From the NCBI GenBank assembly GCA_014379395.1, contig JACMLV010000397.1:1-12930 (forward strand): a DNA stretch of 12,930 nt, read 5' to 3'. Position 1 is the stretch's first letter; each line of letters starts with the position of its first letter. The position numbers were made by a program, and so were the translations under genes. This document shows positions 6,507 through 12,930 of this stretch, piece after piece. The notes below the pieces were generated by a model. It made no database searches. It was given only the letters and a program-made list of their open reading frames with translations, and was not told the DNA's origin. The DNA is from Burkholderiaceae bacterium (GTDB lineage: Bacteria > Pseudomonadota > Gammaproteobacteria > Burkholderiales > Burkholderiaceae_D).

Positions 6507-6814
6507 AGCACGCCACCGCGAGCGGCCCGCGCGCGCTGCGGCGCGAAGCCTTGATCACCGAGTGCGCGCTGCAGCGCCTGTCGCTCGCTGCCGAGGCGAA
6601 AAACCTGCTGCTGCCGCTCGCCCCGCGCAACCTGCGCGCCCAGCTCGGGCCGCGCCTGAAAATTCCGCTGATGATCGCCGGCGGCGCGCTCGGCCTGGCC
6701 GTCACGCGCCCGAAACGCGCCGTGCCGCTGCTGCTGAGCGCCGCCTCGGCCTGGAAAAGCGTCAATACCGTAGTACCGTTGCTGCGCCGGCTGAGCGGCC
6801 GCCTCAAAAAATAA
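6503..6814 (+). CDS. Small basic membrane protein, third gene of the yqjDE-like operon
   Basis: A 103-residue protein starting at the ATG that overlaps the preceding stop codon (ATGA at 6503-6506). It is rich in Arg/Lys/Leu/Ala, with a hydrophobic stretch at about 54-68 (IPLMIAGGALGLAVT), a second weaker one at about 72-83, and a basic C-terminus (LLRRLSGRLKK). Its position corresponds to yqjK in the E. coli yqjCDEK cluster, but I cannot claim sequence family membership. GAGGG lies seven bases before the start. Probably an accessory of the two upstream membrane proteins; function unknown. Confidence 0.75.
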   Translation: MKHATASGPRALRREALITECALQRLSLAAEAKNLLLPLAPRNLRAQLGPRLKIPLMIAGGALGLAVTRPKRAVPLLLSAASAWKSVNTVVPLLRRLSGRLKK

Positions 6815-6836
6815 GCCAGCCGCGCCGTCAAGTAAG

Positions 6837-6896
6837 GTGGGCAGGCTTTTGTGCCCACGCGGAAGCACGACAGCGTGGGCACAAAAACCTGCCCAC
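6837..6896. repeat. REP-like palindrome, 24-bp arms
   Basis: The left arm (6837-6860, beginning GTGGGCAGG and ending GTGCCCACGC) and right arm (6873-6896) are reverse complements with one mismatch, around a 12-base loop (6861-6872). It lies 22 bases after the yqj-like operon. The arms contain an internal smaller repeat (GTGGGCA / TGCCCAC). The architecture resembles dispersed extragenic palindromes. It could also stop or stabilise transcripts, although it lacks a T run. Confidence 0.75.
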
Positions 6897-6946
6897 TCAG
6901 CTGACCGTCCTCGGAAATAAATCCGCTCCGCAGCCCGCCGCTCAGT

Positions 6947-6956
6947 CCCCCCCCCC
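6947..6956. repeat. Homopolymer of ten C
   Basis: Ten consecutive C residues, then GGG, in the gap between the yqj-like operon and proC. No gene spans it, so slippage would not alter a protein. It is a likely spot for sequencing-length error. Confidence 0.8.
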
Positions 6957-6971
6957 GGGCATCAAGAACAA

Positions 6972-6999
6972 GGTTCTTCCCGCTAAACAGTGAAGAACC
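6972..6999 (-). terminator. Third hairpin downstream of proC
   Basis: GGTTCTTC (6972-6979) and GAAGAACC (6992-6999) pair perfectly around a 12-base loop. On the minus strand the bases after it (TTGTTCTTG) are moderately T-rich. It directly follows the stronger terminator at 7000-7023 and may be a backup. Confidence 0.4.
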
Positions 7000-7023
7000 A
7001 AAAAAAGCCGGCTCTAAGCCGGC
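7000..7023 (-). terminator. Intrinsic terminator of the yggS-proC operon
   Basis: On the minus strand GCCGGCT, loop TAG, AGCCGGC (7023-7007), followed by seven T (7006-7000). This is a textbook intrinsic terminator 50 bases beyond the proC stop. Confidence 0.85.
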
Positions 7024-7046
7024 CTCCACTACGCTTCACAAAATCA

Positions 7047-7063
7047 GCCGGCCCAAGGCCGGC
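7047..7063 (-). terminator. First hairpin downstream of proC
   Basis: GCCGGCC (7047-7053), CAA, GGCCGGC (7057-7063). It lies ten bases after the proC stop on the minus strand and is followed only by TGATTTTG. Probably an auxiliary or 3'-end-protecting stem in front of the main terminator. Confidence 0.4.
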
Positions 7064-7073
7064 GGCGGCCAAC

Positions 7074-7919
7074 TCAGTCTGCCGCGCCCAGTTCGTCGCC
7101 CATCTCCTTGCCGCGCCGCGCGGCCGCCTTCACCGCCTCGACGATCGCCCCCTTGACGCCGCTTTGCTCCATGCTGGTCAGCGCCGCATAGGTGGTGCCG
7201 CCCTTGGAGGTGACGCGCTCGCGCAGCAGCGCGACCGGCTCGTCCGACCGCGCCGCCAACTGCGCCGCGCCAACAAAAGTCGCCAGCGCCAGCTGCTTGC
7301 CCTGCTCGGGCGTCAGCCCCAGCTCGGCGGCCGCTTCCTGCATCGCCTCGATGAAGTAAAACACATAGGCCGGGCCGCTGCCGGAAACGGCGGTGACCGG
7401 ATCGATCTGCGCCTCGTCTTCCAGCCAGACGGTGGAGCCGACCGCTTTCAGGATCGCGTCGGCGGCCGCCTTCTGGCCCGCGCTGACGCCGGCCGTGGCG
7501 ACCATGCCGGTGATGCCCAGGCCGATCAAGGCCGGCGTGTTCGGCATGCAGCGCACGATGGCGCCGTAGCCGCCGAGCCAGCGCGACAGGTCGGCGCCGC
7601 GGATGCCGGCCGCGATCGACAGGATCAGCGGGGCGCCGCCTTGTTGCAGCACCGGCAGCAACAGCGCCGCCACTTCGCGCATGCTTTGCGGCTTGACCGC
7701 CAGCACGATCACGTCGCTGCCGGTCAGCGCGGCATCGGCTGGCGCCACCTGCGGCGCGACGCTCACGCCGAACTGGGCGTGCAACTTCTCCAGCGCGGCC
7801 GGGTTCGGGTCGATCACATGGATGTTCGCGCCGGCGGTCAGTTTTCCGGCCAGGCCGGCGATCAGGGCCGCGGCCATGTTGCCGCCGCCGACGAAGGCGA
7901 TTTTCATTTCAGTGCTCAT
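7074..7919 (-). CDS. proC: Pyrroline-5-carboxylate reductase
   Basis: Catalyses the last step of proline synthesis, the NAD(P)H-dependent reduction of pyrroline-5-carboxylate; cytosolic, a homodimer or decamer in the family. The 281-residue protein has an N-terminal Rossmann fold with FVGGGNMA at residues 9-16, VKPQ at 75-78, MPNTPA at 125-130, and the family signature in AVSGSGPAYVFYFIEAM at 177-193. RERVTSKGGTT (233-243) is also conserved. The ATG at 7919 (MSTEMKIAF) gives a length near the family norm of about 270; the internal ATG at 7907 (MKIAFVG) is an alternative. It lies 23 bases after the yggS stop, so the two form an operon, and three tandem hairpins follow it. Confidence 0.95.
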   Translation of the reverse strand: MSTEMKIAFVGGGNMAAALIAGLAGKLTAGANIHVIDPNPAALEKLHAQFGVSVAPQVAPADAALTGSDVIVLAVKPQSMREVAALLLPVLQQGGAPLILSIAAGIRGADLSRWLGGYGAIVRCMPNTPALIGLGITGMVATAGVSAGQKAAADAILKAVGSTVWLEDEAQIDPVTAVSGSGPAYVFYFIEAMQEAAAELGLTPEQGKQLALATFVGAAQLAARSDEPVALLRERVTSKGGTTYAALTSMEQSGVKGAIVEAVKAAARRGKEMGDELGAAD

Positions 7920-7942
7920 GACGATGCTTTCAAATTGGATGT

Positions 7943-8644
7943 TCAGGAATAATGGCGCGCGCCGAAGATGGCGCTGCCCACGCGCACGATGGTGGCGCCC
8001 TCGACGATGGCCGCGCGCAGGTCGGCCGACATGCCCATCGACAGCGTGTCGAGTTCGAGCCCGTCGGCGCGCAATTGTTCGTACAGCTGGCGCAGGCGCG
8101 CGAACGGCGCGCGCTGCGCTTCGAAATTGGCCTCCGGTTCCGGGATCGCCATCAGGCCGCGCAGCTTCAGGTTCGGCAGCGCCGCCACCCGCCGCGCCAG
8201 TTCCGGCAACTCGGCCGGCGTCACGCCGCTCTTGCTGGCCTCGCCGCTGATATTGACCTGCAAACAAATGTTGAGCGGCGCCATTCCGGCCGGGCGCTGC
8301 TCCGACAGGCGCTGCGCGATCTTTTCCCGCTCGACCGCGTGGACCCAGTCGAAATGCTGGGCGATCGGACGCGTCTTGTTGCTCTGGATCGGGCCGATGA
8401 AATGCCATTCGAGCGGCGTTTCGGGCACGGCGGCGGCGACCGCGGCGATCTTGTCGAGCGCCTCCTGCAGATAATTTTCGCCGAACGCGCGCTGGCCGGC
8501 GCGCACCGCCTCCAGCACCGCCTCGAAGCCAAAAGTCTTCGACACCGCCAGCAAGGCCACGCTCCGCGGCGCCCGCCCGGCCTCGCGCGCGGCGGCCCCG
8601 ATAATCTGCTGGACTGCTTGCAAGTTGGCGTCGATTGTGGACAT
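7943..8644 (-). CDS. yggS: PLP homeostasis protein, YggS/PROSC family
   Basis: Binds pyridoxal 5'-phosphate and helps keep vitamin B6 and amino/keto acid pools balanced; no catalytic activity is known for the family. The 233-residue protein forms an alanine-racemase-like barrel. The PLP lysine lies in LLAVSKTF; with the start at 8644 it is residue 36, the same as in E. coli YggS. That is why I prefer this ATG to the one at 8650. FGENYLQEA, EWHFIGPIQSNK, LMGMSADLRAA-type (SMGMSADL) and VRVGSAIFG are further family motifs. Neither start has a clear ribosome site. It heads a yggS-proC operon divergent from pilT, an arrangement also known from Pseudomonas. Confidence 0.93.
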   Translation of the reverse strand: MSTIDANLQAVQQIIGAAAREAGRAPRSVALLAVSKTFGFEAVLEAVRAGQRAFGENYLQEALDKIAAVAAAVPETPLEWHFIGPIQSNKTRPIAQHFDWVHAVEREKIAQRLSEQRPAGMAPLNICLQVNISGEASKSGVTPAELPELARRVAALPNLKLRGLMAIPEPEANFEAQRAPFARLRQLYEQLRADGLELDTLSMGMSADLRAAIVEGATIVRVGSAIFGARHYS

Positions 8645-8718
8645 AATCATTGATCAGGGGTAAATAAAAAGCACCGCGGCGGCAGCGCGTCTTGCGCCCC
8701 ATAAACGCAGGCTCAGGG

Positions 8719-8724
8719 ATTATA
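8719..8724 (-). promoter_or_regulatory. Candidate -10 element for yggS-proC
   Basis: A perfect TATAAT on the minus strand immediately before the pilT ATG, 75 bases upstream of the yggS start. Its -35 region would lie inside pilT and is not consensus. No clear pilT promoter is visible in this 75-bp divergent gap. Confidence 0.3.
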
Positions 8725-8725
8725 A

Positions 8726-9769
8726 ATGGACATCTCAGAATTACTCGCATTCTCCGTTAAGAATAAGGCCTCCGACTTGCACCTGTCGGCCGGCCTGCCG
8801 CCGATGATCCGGGTGCACGGCGACGTGCGCCGGATCAACGTGCCGCCGCTCGAGCACAAGGACGTGCACGGCATGATCTATGACATCATGAACGACGGCC
8901 AGCGCAAGGCGTACGAAGAGATGCTCGAGTGCGACTTCTCGTTCGCCATCCCCGGCCTGGCGCGCTTCCGCGTCAACGCCTACAACCAGGAACGCGGCGC
9001 CTCGGCCGTGCTGCGCACGATCCCGTCGAAGATCATGAGCCTGGAAGAACTCAACTGCCCGCGCATCTTCAGCGAGCTCGCCTCCAAGCCGCGCGGTCTG
9101 GTCTTGGTGACCGGCCCGACCGGCTCGGGCAAGTCGACCACGCTGGCGGCGATGGTGAACCACGTCAACGAGAACGAATACGGCCACATCCTGACCATCG
9201 AAGACCCGATCGAATTCGTGCACGACTCGAAGAAATGCCTGATCAACCAGCGTGAAGTGGGCCCGCACACGCTGTCGTTCAACAACGCGCTGCGCTCGGC
9301 GCTGCGGGAAGACCCGGACGTGATCCTGGTCGGCGAATTGCGCGACCTGGAAACCATCCGCCTGGCCCTGTCGGCCGCCGAAACCGGCCACCTGGTGTTC
9401 GGCACCCTGCACACCTCGTCGGCCGCCAAGACCATCGACCGCATCGTCGACGTGTTCCCGGCCGATGAAAAAGAAATGGTGCGCGCCATGCTGTCCGAAT
9501 CGCTGCAGGCGGTCATCTCGCAGACCCTGCTCAAGACCAAGGACGGCTCGGGCCGCGTCGCCGCGCACGAGATCATGGTCGCCACGCCGGCCATCCGCAA
9601 CCTGATCCGCGAAGCCAAGATCGCCCAGATGTACTCGGCGATCCAGACCGGCAGCAACGTCGGCATGGTCACGCTCGACCAGACCCTGAGCGACCTGGTG
9701 CGGCGCAACGTGATCTCGCCGGCGGCGGCCCGCTCGGCCGCCAAGATTCCGGATAACTTCCCCGGCTAA
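8726..9769 (+). CDS. pilT: Type IV pilus retraction ATPase PilT
   Basis: Powers disassembly and retraction of type IV pili, giving twitching motility and DNA uptake; a hexamer at the inner-membrane base of the pilus. The 347-residue protein has an N-terminal PAS-like domain (about 1-100), Walker A GPTGSGKST at 130-138 with K136, an Asp box in TIEDPIEFVH, Walker B LVGELRD with catalytic E204, and a His box in TGHLVFGTLHT. The PilT-specific AIRNLIRE motif is present near the C-terminus. Length and residue numbers match P. aeruginosa PilT. The start at 8726 (MDISELLAFSVKNKASDLHL) is standard, with AGGG eight bases upstream. It is followed after 61 bases by pilU and is divergent from yggS. Confidence 0.97.
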   Translation: MDISELLAFSVKNKASDLHLSAGLPPMIRVHGDVRRINVPPLEHKDVHGMIYDIMNDGQRKAYEEMLECDFSFAIPGLARFRVNAYNQERGASAVLRTIPSKIMSLEELNCPRIFSELASKPRGLVLVTGPTGSGKSTTLAAMVNHVNENEYGHILTIEDPIEFVHDSKKCLINQREVGPHTLSFNNALRSALREDPDVILVGELRDLETIRLALSAAETGHLVFGTLHTSSAAKTIDRIVDVFPADEKEMVRAMLSESLQAVISQTLLKTKDGSGRVAAHEIMVATPAIRNLIREAKIAQMYSAIQTGSNVGMVTLDQTLSDLVRRNVISPAAARSAAKIPDNFPG

Positions 9770-9830
9770 GCCCAACGCAAGAATCGGCGGGCGCCGCCGC
9801 GCGCCTGCGCCCAAGACAAGGAAACACGCA

Positions 9831-10967
9831 ATGGAACGCGACCAGGCATCAAAATTCATGTTCGACCTGCTGCGCCTGATGGTCGACAAGAACGGCTCCG
9901 ACCTGTTCATCACCGCCGGCTTCCCGCCCGCCATCAAGATCGACGGCAAGCTGACGCCGGTGTCCAACCAAGTGCTGAGCGCGGCCCACACGGTCGACCT
10001 GGCGCGCTCGATCATGAACGACAAGCAAACCGCCTCGTTCGAACTGACCAAGGAGGCCAACTTCGCCATCAGCCCCGGCGACCTGGGCCGCTTCCGCGTG
10101 TCCGCCTTCGTCCAGATGAGCTGCGTCGGCATGGTGCTGCGCACCATCACCACCACCATCCCCAAGCTCGAAGAGCTGGGCCTGCCGCCCGTGCTCAAGG
10201 ACGTCGTCATGGCCAAGCGCGGCCTGGTCATCATGGTCGGCGCGACCGGCTCGGGCAAGTCGACCACGCTGGCGGCGATGGTCGGCTACCGCAACGAAAA
10301 CAGCCACGGCCACATCATCACCATCGAAGATCCGGTCGAGTACGTGCACCCGCACCGCAACTGCATCGTCACCCAGCGCGAAGTCGGGGTCGACACCGAG
10401 GACTGGGGCGTGGCGCTGAAAAACACCCTGCGCCAGGCGCCCGACGTGATCCAGATCGGCGAGATCCGCGACCGCGAGACGATGGACCACGCGATCGCCT
10501 TCGCCGAGACCGGCCACTTGTGCCTGGCCACCCTGCACGCCAACAGCGCCAACCAGGCGCTCGACCGCATCATCAACTTCTTCCCCGAGGAGCGTCGCCA
10601 GCAACTGCTGATGGACTTGTCGCTCAACCTCAAGGGCTTGATCTCGCAGCGCCTGATCCCGCTGAAGGACGCCAAGGGCCGCTGCGTGGCGATCGAGATC
10701 ATGCTCAATTCGCCGTTGATCTCCGACCTGATCTTCAAGGGCCAGGTGCACGAGATCAAGGAGATCATGAAGAAGTCGCGCGAGCTCGGCATGCAGACCT
10801 TCGACCAGGCGCTGTTCGACCTGCACGAGGCCGACAAGATCACCTACGAGGACGCGCTGCGCAACGCCGATTCCGTCAACGACCTGCGCCTGAGCATCAA
10901 GCTCGAAGGCAAATCGGCCAAGACACGCGACCTGTCGGCCGGCACCGAGCACCTCGGACTGGTCTGA
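9831..10967 (+). CDS. pilU: PilT-like accessory retraction ATPase PilU
   Basis: Works with PilT to add force to pilus retraction; cytoplasmic face of the inner membrane. The 378-residue protein has SDLFITAGFPP near residues 23-33, Walker A GATGSGKST at 137-145 with K143, IEDPVEYVH, Walker B QIGEIRD with E211, and a His box in TGHLCLATLHAN. The C-terminus is longer than that of PilT, as usual for PilU, and the PilT AIRNLIRE motif is replaced. AAGGA lies nine bases before the ATG. It is the second gene of pilT-pilU and closely resembles the orphan paralogue at 2426-3616, but lacks its acidic tail. Confidence 0.95.
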   Translation: MERDQASKFMFDLLRLMVDKNGSDLFITAGFPPAIKIDGKLTPVSNQVLSAAHTVDLARSIMNDKQTASFELTKEANFAISPGDLGRFRVSAFVQMSCVGMVLRTITTTIPKLEELGLPPVLKDVVMAKRGLVIMVGATGSGKSTTLAAMVGYRNENSHGHIITIEDPVEYVHPHRNCIVTQREVGVDTEDWGVALKNTLRQAPDVIQIGEIRDRETMDHAIAFAETGHLCLATLHANSANQALDRIINFFPEERRQQLLMDLSLNLKGLISQRLIPLKDAKGRCVAIEIMLNSPLISDLIFKGQVHEIKEIMKKSRELGMQTFDQALFDLHEADKITYEDALRNADSVNDLRLSIKLEGKSAKTRDLSAGTEHLGLV

Positions 10968-11020
10968 TCGCCGCGGCCGCGCTGCGCCCCAGAGGGCCAG
11001 CCGGCCGCGCCATCAACCAA

Positions 11021-11060
11021 GGCGGCGCGGCCAAGCCATCGTGGCGCGGCGCGCGCCGCC
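11021..11060 (+). terminator. Possible hairpin after pilU
   Basis: GGCGGCGCG (11021-11029) and CGCGCCGCC (11052-11060) pair perfectly around a 22-base loop, followed by TTCGT. The stem is strong but there is no T run, so termination of pilTU here is uncertain. Confidence 0.3.
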
Positions 11061-11065
11061 TTCGT

Positions 11066-11095
11066 CGTATTCTCCATCCACGTATTCTCCATCCA
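11066..11095 (+). repeat. 15-bp tandem duplication upstream of the adenosyltransferase gene
   Basis: CGTATTCTCCATCCA at 11066-11080 is repeated exactly at 11081-11095, ending 24 bases before the ATG. The unit shares TATTCWCCWTCC with the 15-bp pair before rfaE2 (2333-2362), in the same orientation relative to the gene. Confidence 0.9.
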
Positions 11096-11119
11096 TACAC
11101 TGACGAACGGGATCACATC

Positions 11120-11674
11120 ATGGGCAACCGCCTCTCTAAAATCGCCACCCGCACCGGTGACAACGGCAGCACCGGCCTCGGCGACGGCAGCCGCACCACA
11201 AAAGACAGCGTGCGCGTGCACGCCATGGGCGACGTCGACGAACTCAATTCCAACATCGGCCTGCTGCTCTGCGAAGCGATGCCGGAGGCGCTGCGCGAAG
11301 AGCTGATCACGATCCAGCACGACCTGTTCGACCTGGGCGGCGAATTGTGCATTCCGGGCTTCCAGCTGATCAAGGAGGAGCACGTGACCCGCCTCGACGA
11401 CATGCTGGAAAAATACAACGCCGAACTGCCGGCGCTGACCGAATTCATCCTGCCGGCCGGCTCGCGCGCGGCCGCCGTGGCCCACGTCTGCCGCACCGTC
11501 TGCCGGCGCGCCGAGCGCAGCATCGTCACGCTGGGCAAGGCCGAAGCCATCCACGACCATCCGCGCCAGTACGTGAACCGGCTGTCGGACCTGCTGTTCG
11601 TGCTCTCGCGCGTACTGAACCGCTTCGCCGGCGGCGGCGACGTGCTGTGGCAGCACGAGCGCAAGCGCGGTTAA
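11120..11674 (+). CDS. Cob(I)alamin adenosyltransferase, PduO type
   Basis: Transfers the adenosyl group of ATP to reduced cobalamin, giving coenzyme B12; cytosolic trimer in the family. In the 184-residue protein, TRTGDNGSTGLGDGSR at 10-25 is the N-terminal ATP-binding signature, VDELNSNIG at 39-47 is conserved, RTVCRRAERS at 125-134 carries the ATP-contacting arginines, and NRLSDLLFVLSR at 153-164 is the C-terminal helix motif. The start at 11120 (MGNRLSKIATRTGD) fits the family; only a weak GGGA precedes it. No other cobalamin gene and no B12 riboswitch is visible here, so it may serve salvaged B12 for a mutase elsewhere. A 15-bp tandem repeat lies just upstream and a strong terminator follows. 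Confidence 0.93.
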   Translation: MGNRLSKIATRTGDNGSTGLGDGSRTTKDSVRVHAMGDVDELNSNIGLLLCEAMPEALREELITIQHDLFDLGGELCIPGFQLIKEEHVTRLDDMLEKYNAELPALTEFILPAGSRAAAVAHVCRTVCRRAERSIVTLGKAEAIHDHPRQYVNRLSDLLFVLSRVLNRFAGGGDVLWQHERKRG

Positions 11675-11693
11675 ACCGAATCCATCTGTGCAT

Positions 11694-11727
11694 AAAAAAA
11701 GCGACGCATTCATGCGTCGCTTTTTTT
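11694..11727. terminator. Bidirectional terminator between the adenosyltransferase gene and dxs
   Basis: Seven A (11694-11700), GCGACGCA, loop TTCA, TGCGTCGC, seven T (11721-11727): a perfect eight-pair stem extendable to 15 pairs by the A and T tracts. It can stop the plus-strand adenosyltransferase gene (stop at 11674) and the minus-strand dxs gene (stop at 11747), which converge here. Confidence 0.93.
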
Positions 11728-11746
11728 ATTCCCGCAAGCGGCCGAA

Positions 11747-12930
11747 TCAGCCGTTGCTGACCGCCGCCAGGCGCGGCTCGCCGCCGGCGAAGCGGGCCCG
11801 GATCGAGGCCAAGATGCCGGCCGCGTCCAAGCCGGCGTTCTTCAGCAACAGGGCCGTGTCGCCGTGGTCGATGAACTTGTCGGGCAGGCCCAGCATCAAC
11901 AGCGGCTTGACGATGGCTTCCTGCGCCAGCGCCTCGGCCACCGCCGCGCCCGCGCCGCCCATGATGCAGCCCTCCTCCACCGTCACCAGGTAATCGTGCT
12001 CCTGCGCCAGGCGGCGCACCAGCGCGACGTCGAGCGGTTTCACGAAGCGCATGTCGGCCACCGTCGCGTCCAACTCGCCCGCCGCGGCCACGCTCGGCGC
12101 GACCATCGTGCCGAACGCCAGGATCGCGATCTTCTTGCCTTCGCGCTTGATCTGGCCGACGCCCATTTCGAGGGCCGACAATTCCTTCTCGATCACGGCG
12201 CCGGTGCCGGCGCCGCGCGGATAGCGCACCGCCGCCGGGCCCGGATACTGGTAGGCGGTGGTGAGCATCTTGCGGCATTCGTTCTCGTCCGACGGCGCCA
12301 TGATCACCATGTTCGGGATGCAGCGCAGGAAGGCGATGTCGTAGTTGCCGGCGTGGGTCGCGCCGTCGGCGCCGACCAGCCCGGCGCGGTCGAGCGCGAA
12401 GGTGACGTCGAGGTTTTGCAGCGCGACGTCGTGGATCAACTGGTCGTAGCCGCGCTGCAGGAAGGTCGAGTAGATCGCCACCACCGGCTTCAAGCCCTCG
12501 CAGGCCAGGCCGGCGCCGAAGGTCACCGCGTGCTGCTCGGCGATGCCGACGTCGAAGTAGCGCTCGGGGAATTGCTGCTCGAAGCGCACCATGCCGGAGC
12601 CTTCGCGCATGGCCGGCGTGATGCCGACCAGGCGCTTGTCCTGCGCGGCCATGTCGCACAGCCAGTTGCCGAACACCTCGGTGTAGGTGACCTTGCCGGC
12701 GGCGGCCGGCACGATGCCCTCGGCCGGATTGAACTTGCCGGTGCCGTGGTACAGGATCGGCTCGGCCTCGGCCAGCTTGTAGCCCTGGCCCTTCTTGGTG
12801 ACCACGTGCAGGAACTGCGGCCCCTTCAGATGCTTGAGGTTTTGCAGCGTCGGCACCAGCGAATCGAGGTCGTGGCCGTCGATCGGGCCGATGTAGTTGA
12901 AGCCGAATTCCTCGAACATCGTGGCCGGCA
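11747..12930 (-). CDS. dxs: 1-deoxy-D-xylulose-5-phosphate synthase, C-terminal part (5' end outside window)
   Basis: A thiamine-diphosphate enzyme that joins pyruvate and glyceraldehyde 3-phosphate, the first step of the MEP isoprenoid pathway; cytosolic homodimer. The window holds 393 codons plus the stop, beginning around MFEEFGFNYIGPIDGHD, which corresponds to roughly residue 240 of the usual 620. Visible parts: the end of the N-terminal domain (GPQFLHVVTKKGQGY); the transketolase pyrimidine domain with DVGIAEQHAVTF, holding the catalytic glutamate, and RAGLVGADGATHAG; and the C-terminal domain with RFVKPLD and VTVEEGCIMGGAG. The sequence is intact to the stop at 11747. It converges on the adenosyltransferase gene and shares its terminator. 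The methionine at 12919 is internal, not the start. Confidence 0.96.
   Translation of the reverse strand, partial: PATMFEEFGFNYIGPIDGHDLDSLVPTLQNLKHLKGPQFLHVVTKKGQGYKLAEAEPILYHGTGKFNPAEGIVPAAAGKVTYTEVFGNWLCDMAAQDKRLVGITPAMREGSGMVRFEQQFPERYFDVGIAEQHAVTFGAGLACEGLKPVVAIYSTFLQRGYDQLIHDVALQNLDVTFALDRAGLVGADGATHAGNYDIAFLRCIPNMVIMAPSDENECRKMLTTAYQYPGPAAVRYPRGAGTGAVIEKELSALEMGVGQIKREGKKIAILAFGTMVAPSVAAAGELDATVADMRFVKPLDVALVRRLAQEHDYLVTVEEGCIMGGAGAAVAEALAQEAIVKPLLMLGLPDKFIDHGDTALLLKNAGLDAAGILASIRARFAGGEPRLAAVSNG

Noticed and set aside
7074..8750. A 558-codon minus-strand frame joining proC to upstream sequence
   Set aside because: The N-terminal 277 codons are an out-of-frame reading of yggS; proC has its own start and spacing, so no fusion is supported.
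8741..10267. Long minus-strand frame opposite pilT and the 5' part of pilU
   Set aside because: It is rich in Arg, His, Val and Asp, as expected from antisense of GC-rich codons, and it lies entirely opposite intact, well-recognised genes.
10968..11119. Possible cobalamin riboswitch upstream of the adenosyltransferase gene
   Set aside because: The 152-bp gap holds a GC hairpin and the 15-bp tandem repeat, but I see no B12-box-like sequence, and the gap is too short for a full riboswitch.
1..12930. CRISPR array, tRNA, rRNA, insertion sequence or defence system
   Set aside because: No spaced repeat array, cloverleaf, transposase or nuclease/toxin gene was found; nearly all sequence is accounted for by conserved housekeeping and pilus genes.

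Overview
The window (about 65-70% GC by eye) looks like chromosomal DNA of a betaproteobacterium of the order Burkholderiales, most likely family Oxalobacteraceae (Massilia/Duganella type). The pointers are an oxyR-ubiA pair, pilT-pilU divergent from yggS-proC, a stand-alone RfaE2 heptose adenylyltransferase, and a chemoreceptor with the signalling tip usual in that order. The genus is inference, because no rRNA or other marker gene is present.

Layout from left to right. 1-1683: a nearly complete methyl-accepting chemotaxis protein on the minus strand, abutting at about position 100 a 33-codon piece of a second chemoreceptor on the plus strand; this is an abnormal inverted junction. 1752-1778: a likely flagellar sigma-28 promoter for the receptor. 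1819-2301: rfaE2 (ADP-heptose synthesis for lipopolysaccharide), minus strand. 2426-3616: a PilU-type retraction ATPase away from the main pil locus, minus strand. 3776-4711: oxyR, divergent from it. 4782-5636: ubiA (ubiquinone synthesis). 5732-6814: a three-gene operon resembling E. coli yqjD-yqjE-yqjK (membrane-anchored stress proteins) behind a stationary-phase-like -10 element. 6815-7073: non-coding, with a 24-bp-arm palindrome, a C10 run and three tandem hairpins. 7074-8644: yggS-proC, minus strand (PLP homeostasis and proline synthesis). 8726-10967: pilT-pilU, the twitching-motility retraction motors. 11120-11674: a PduO-type cobalamin adenosyltransferase. 11694-11727: a near-perfect bidirectional terminator. 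11747 to the right edge: the C-terminal two thirds of dxs (isoprenoid synthesis), minus strand.

Functionally this is mostly housekeeping plus surface motility. Three PilT/PilU-family ATPases lie within about 8.5 kb, and a chemoreceptor sits nearby. Dxs supplies isoprenoid precursors for the polyprenyl chain that UbiA attaches, but the two genes are not in one operon.

I found no convincing new multi-gene system. The points most worth a second look are: the inverted chemoreceptor junction; a pair of related 15-bp tandem duplications placed in the same orientation just upstream of rfaE2 and of the adenosyltransferase gene; the orphan PilU with an acidic tail; and the direct and inverted repeats around the chemoreceptor promoter.
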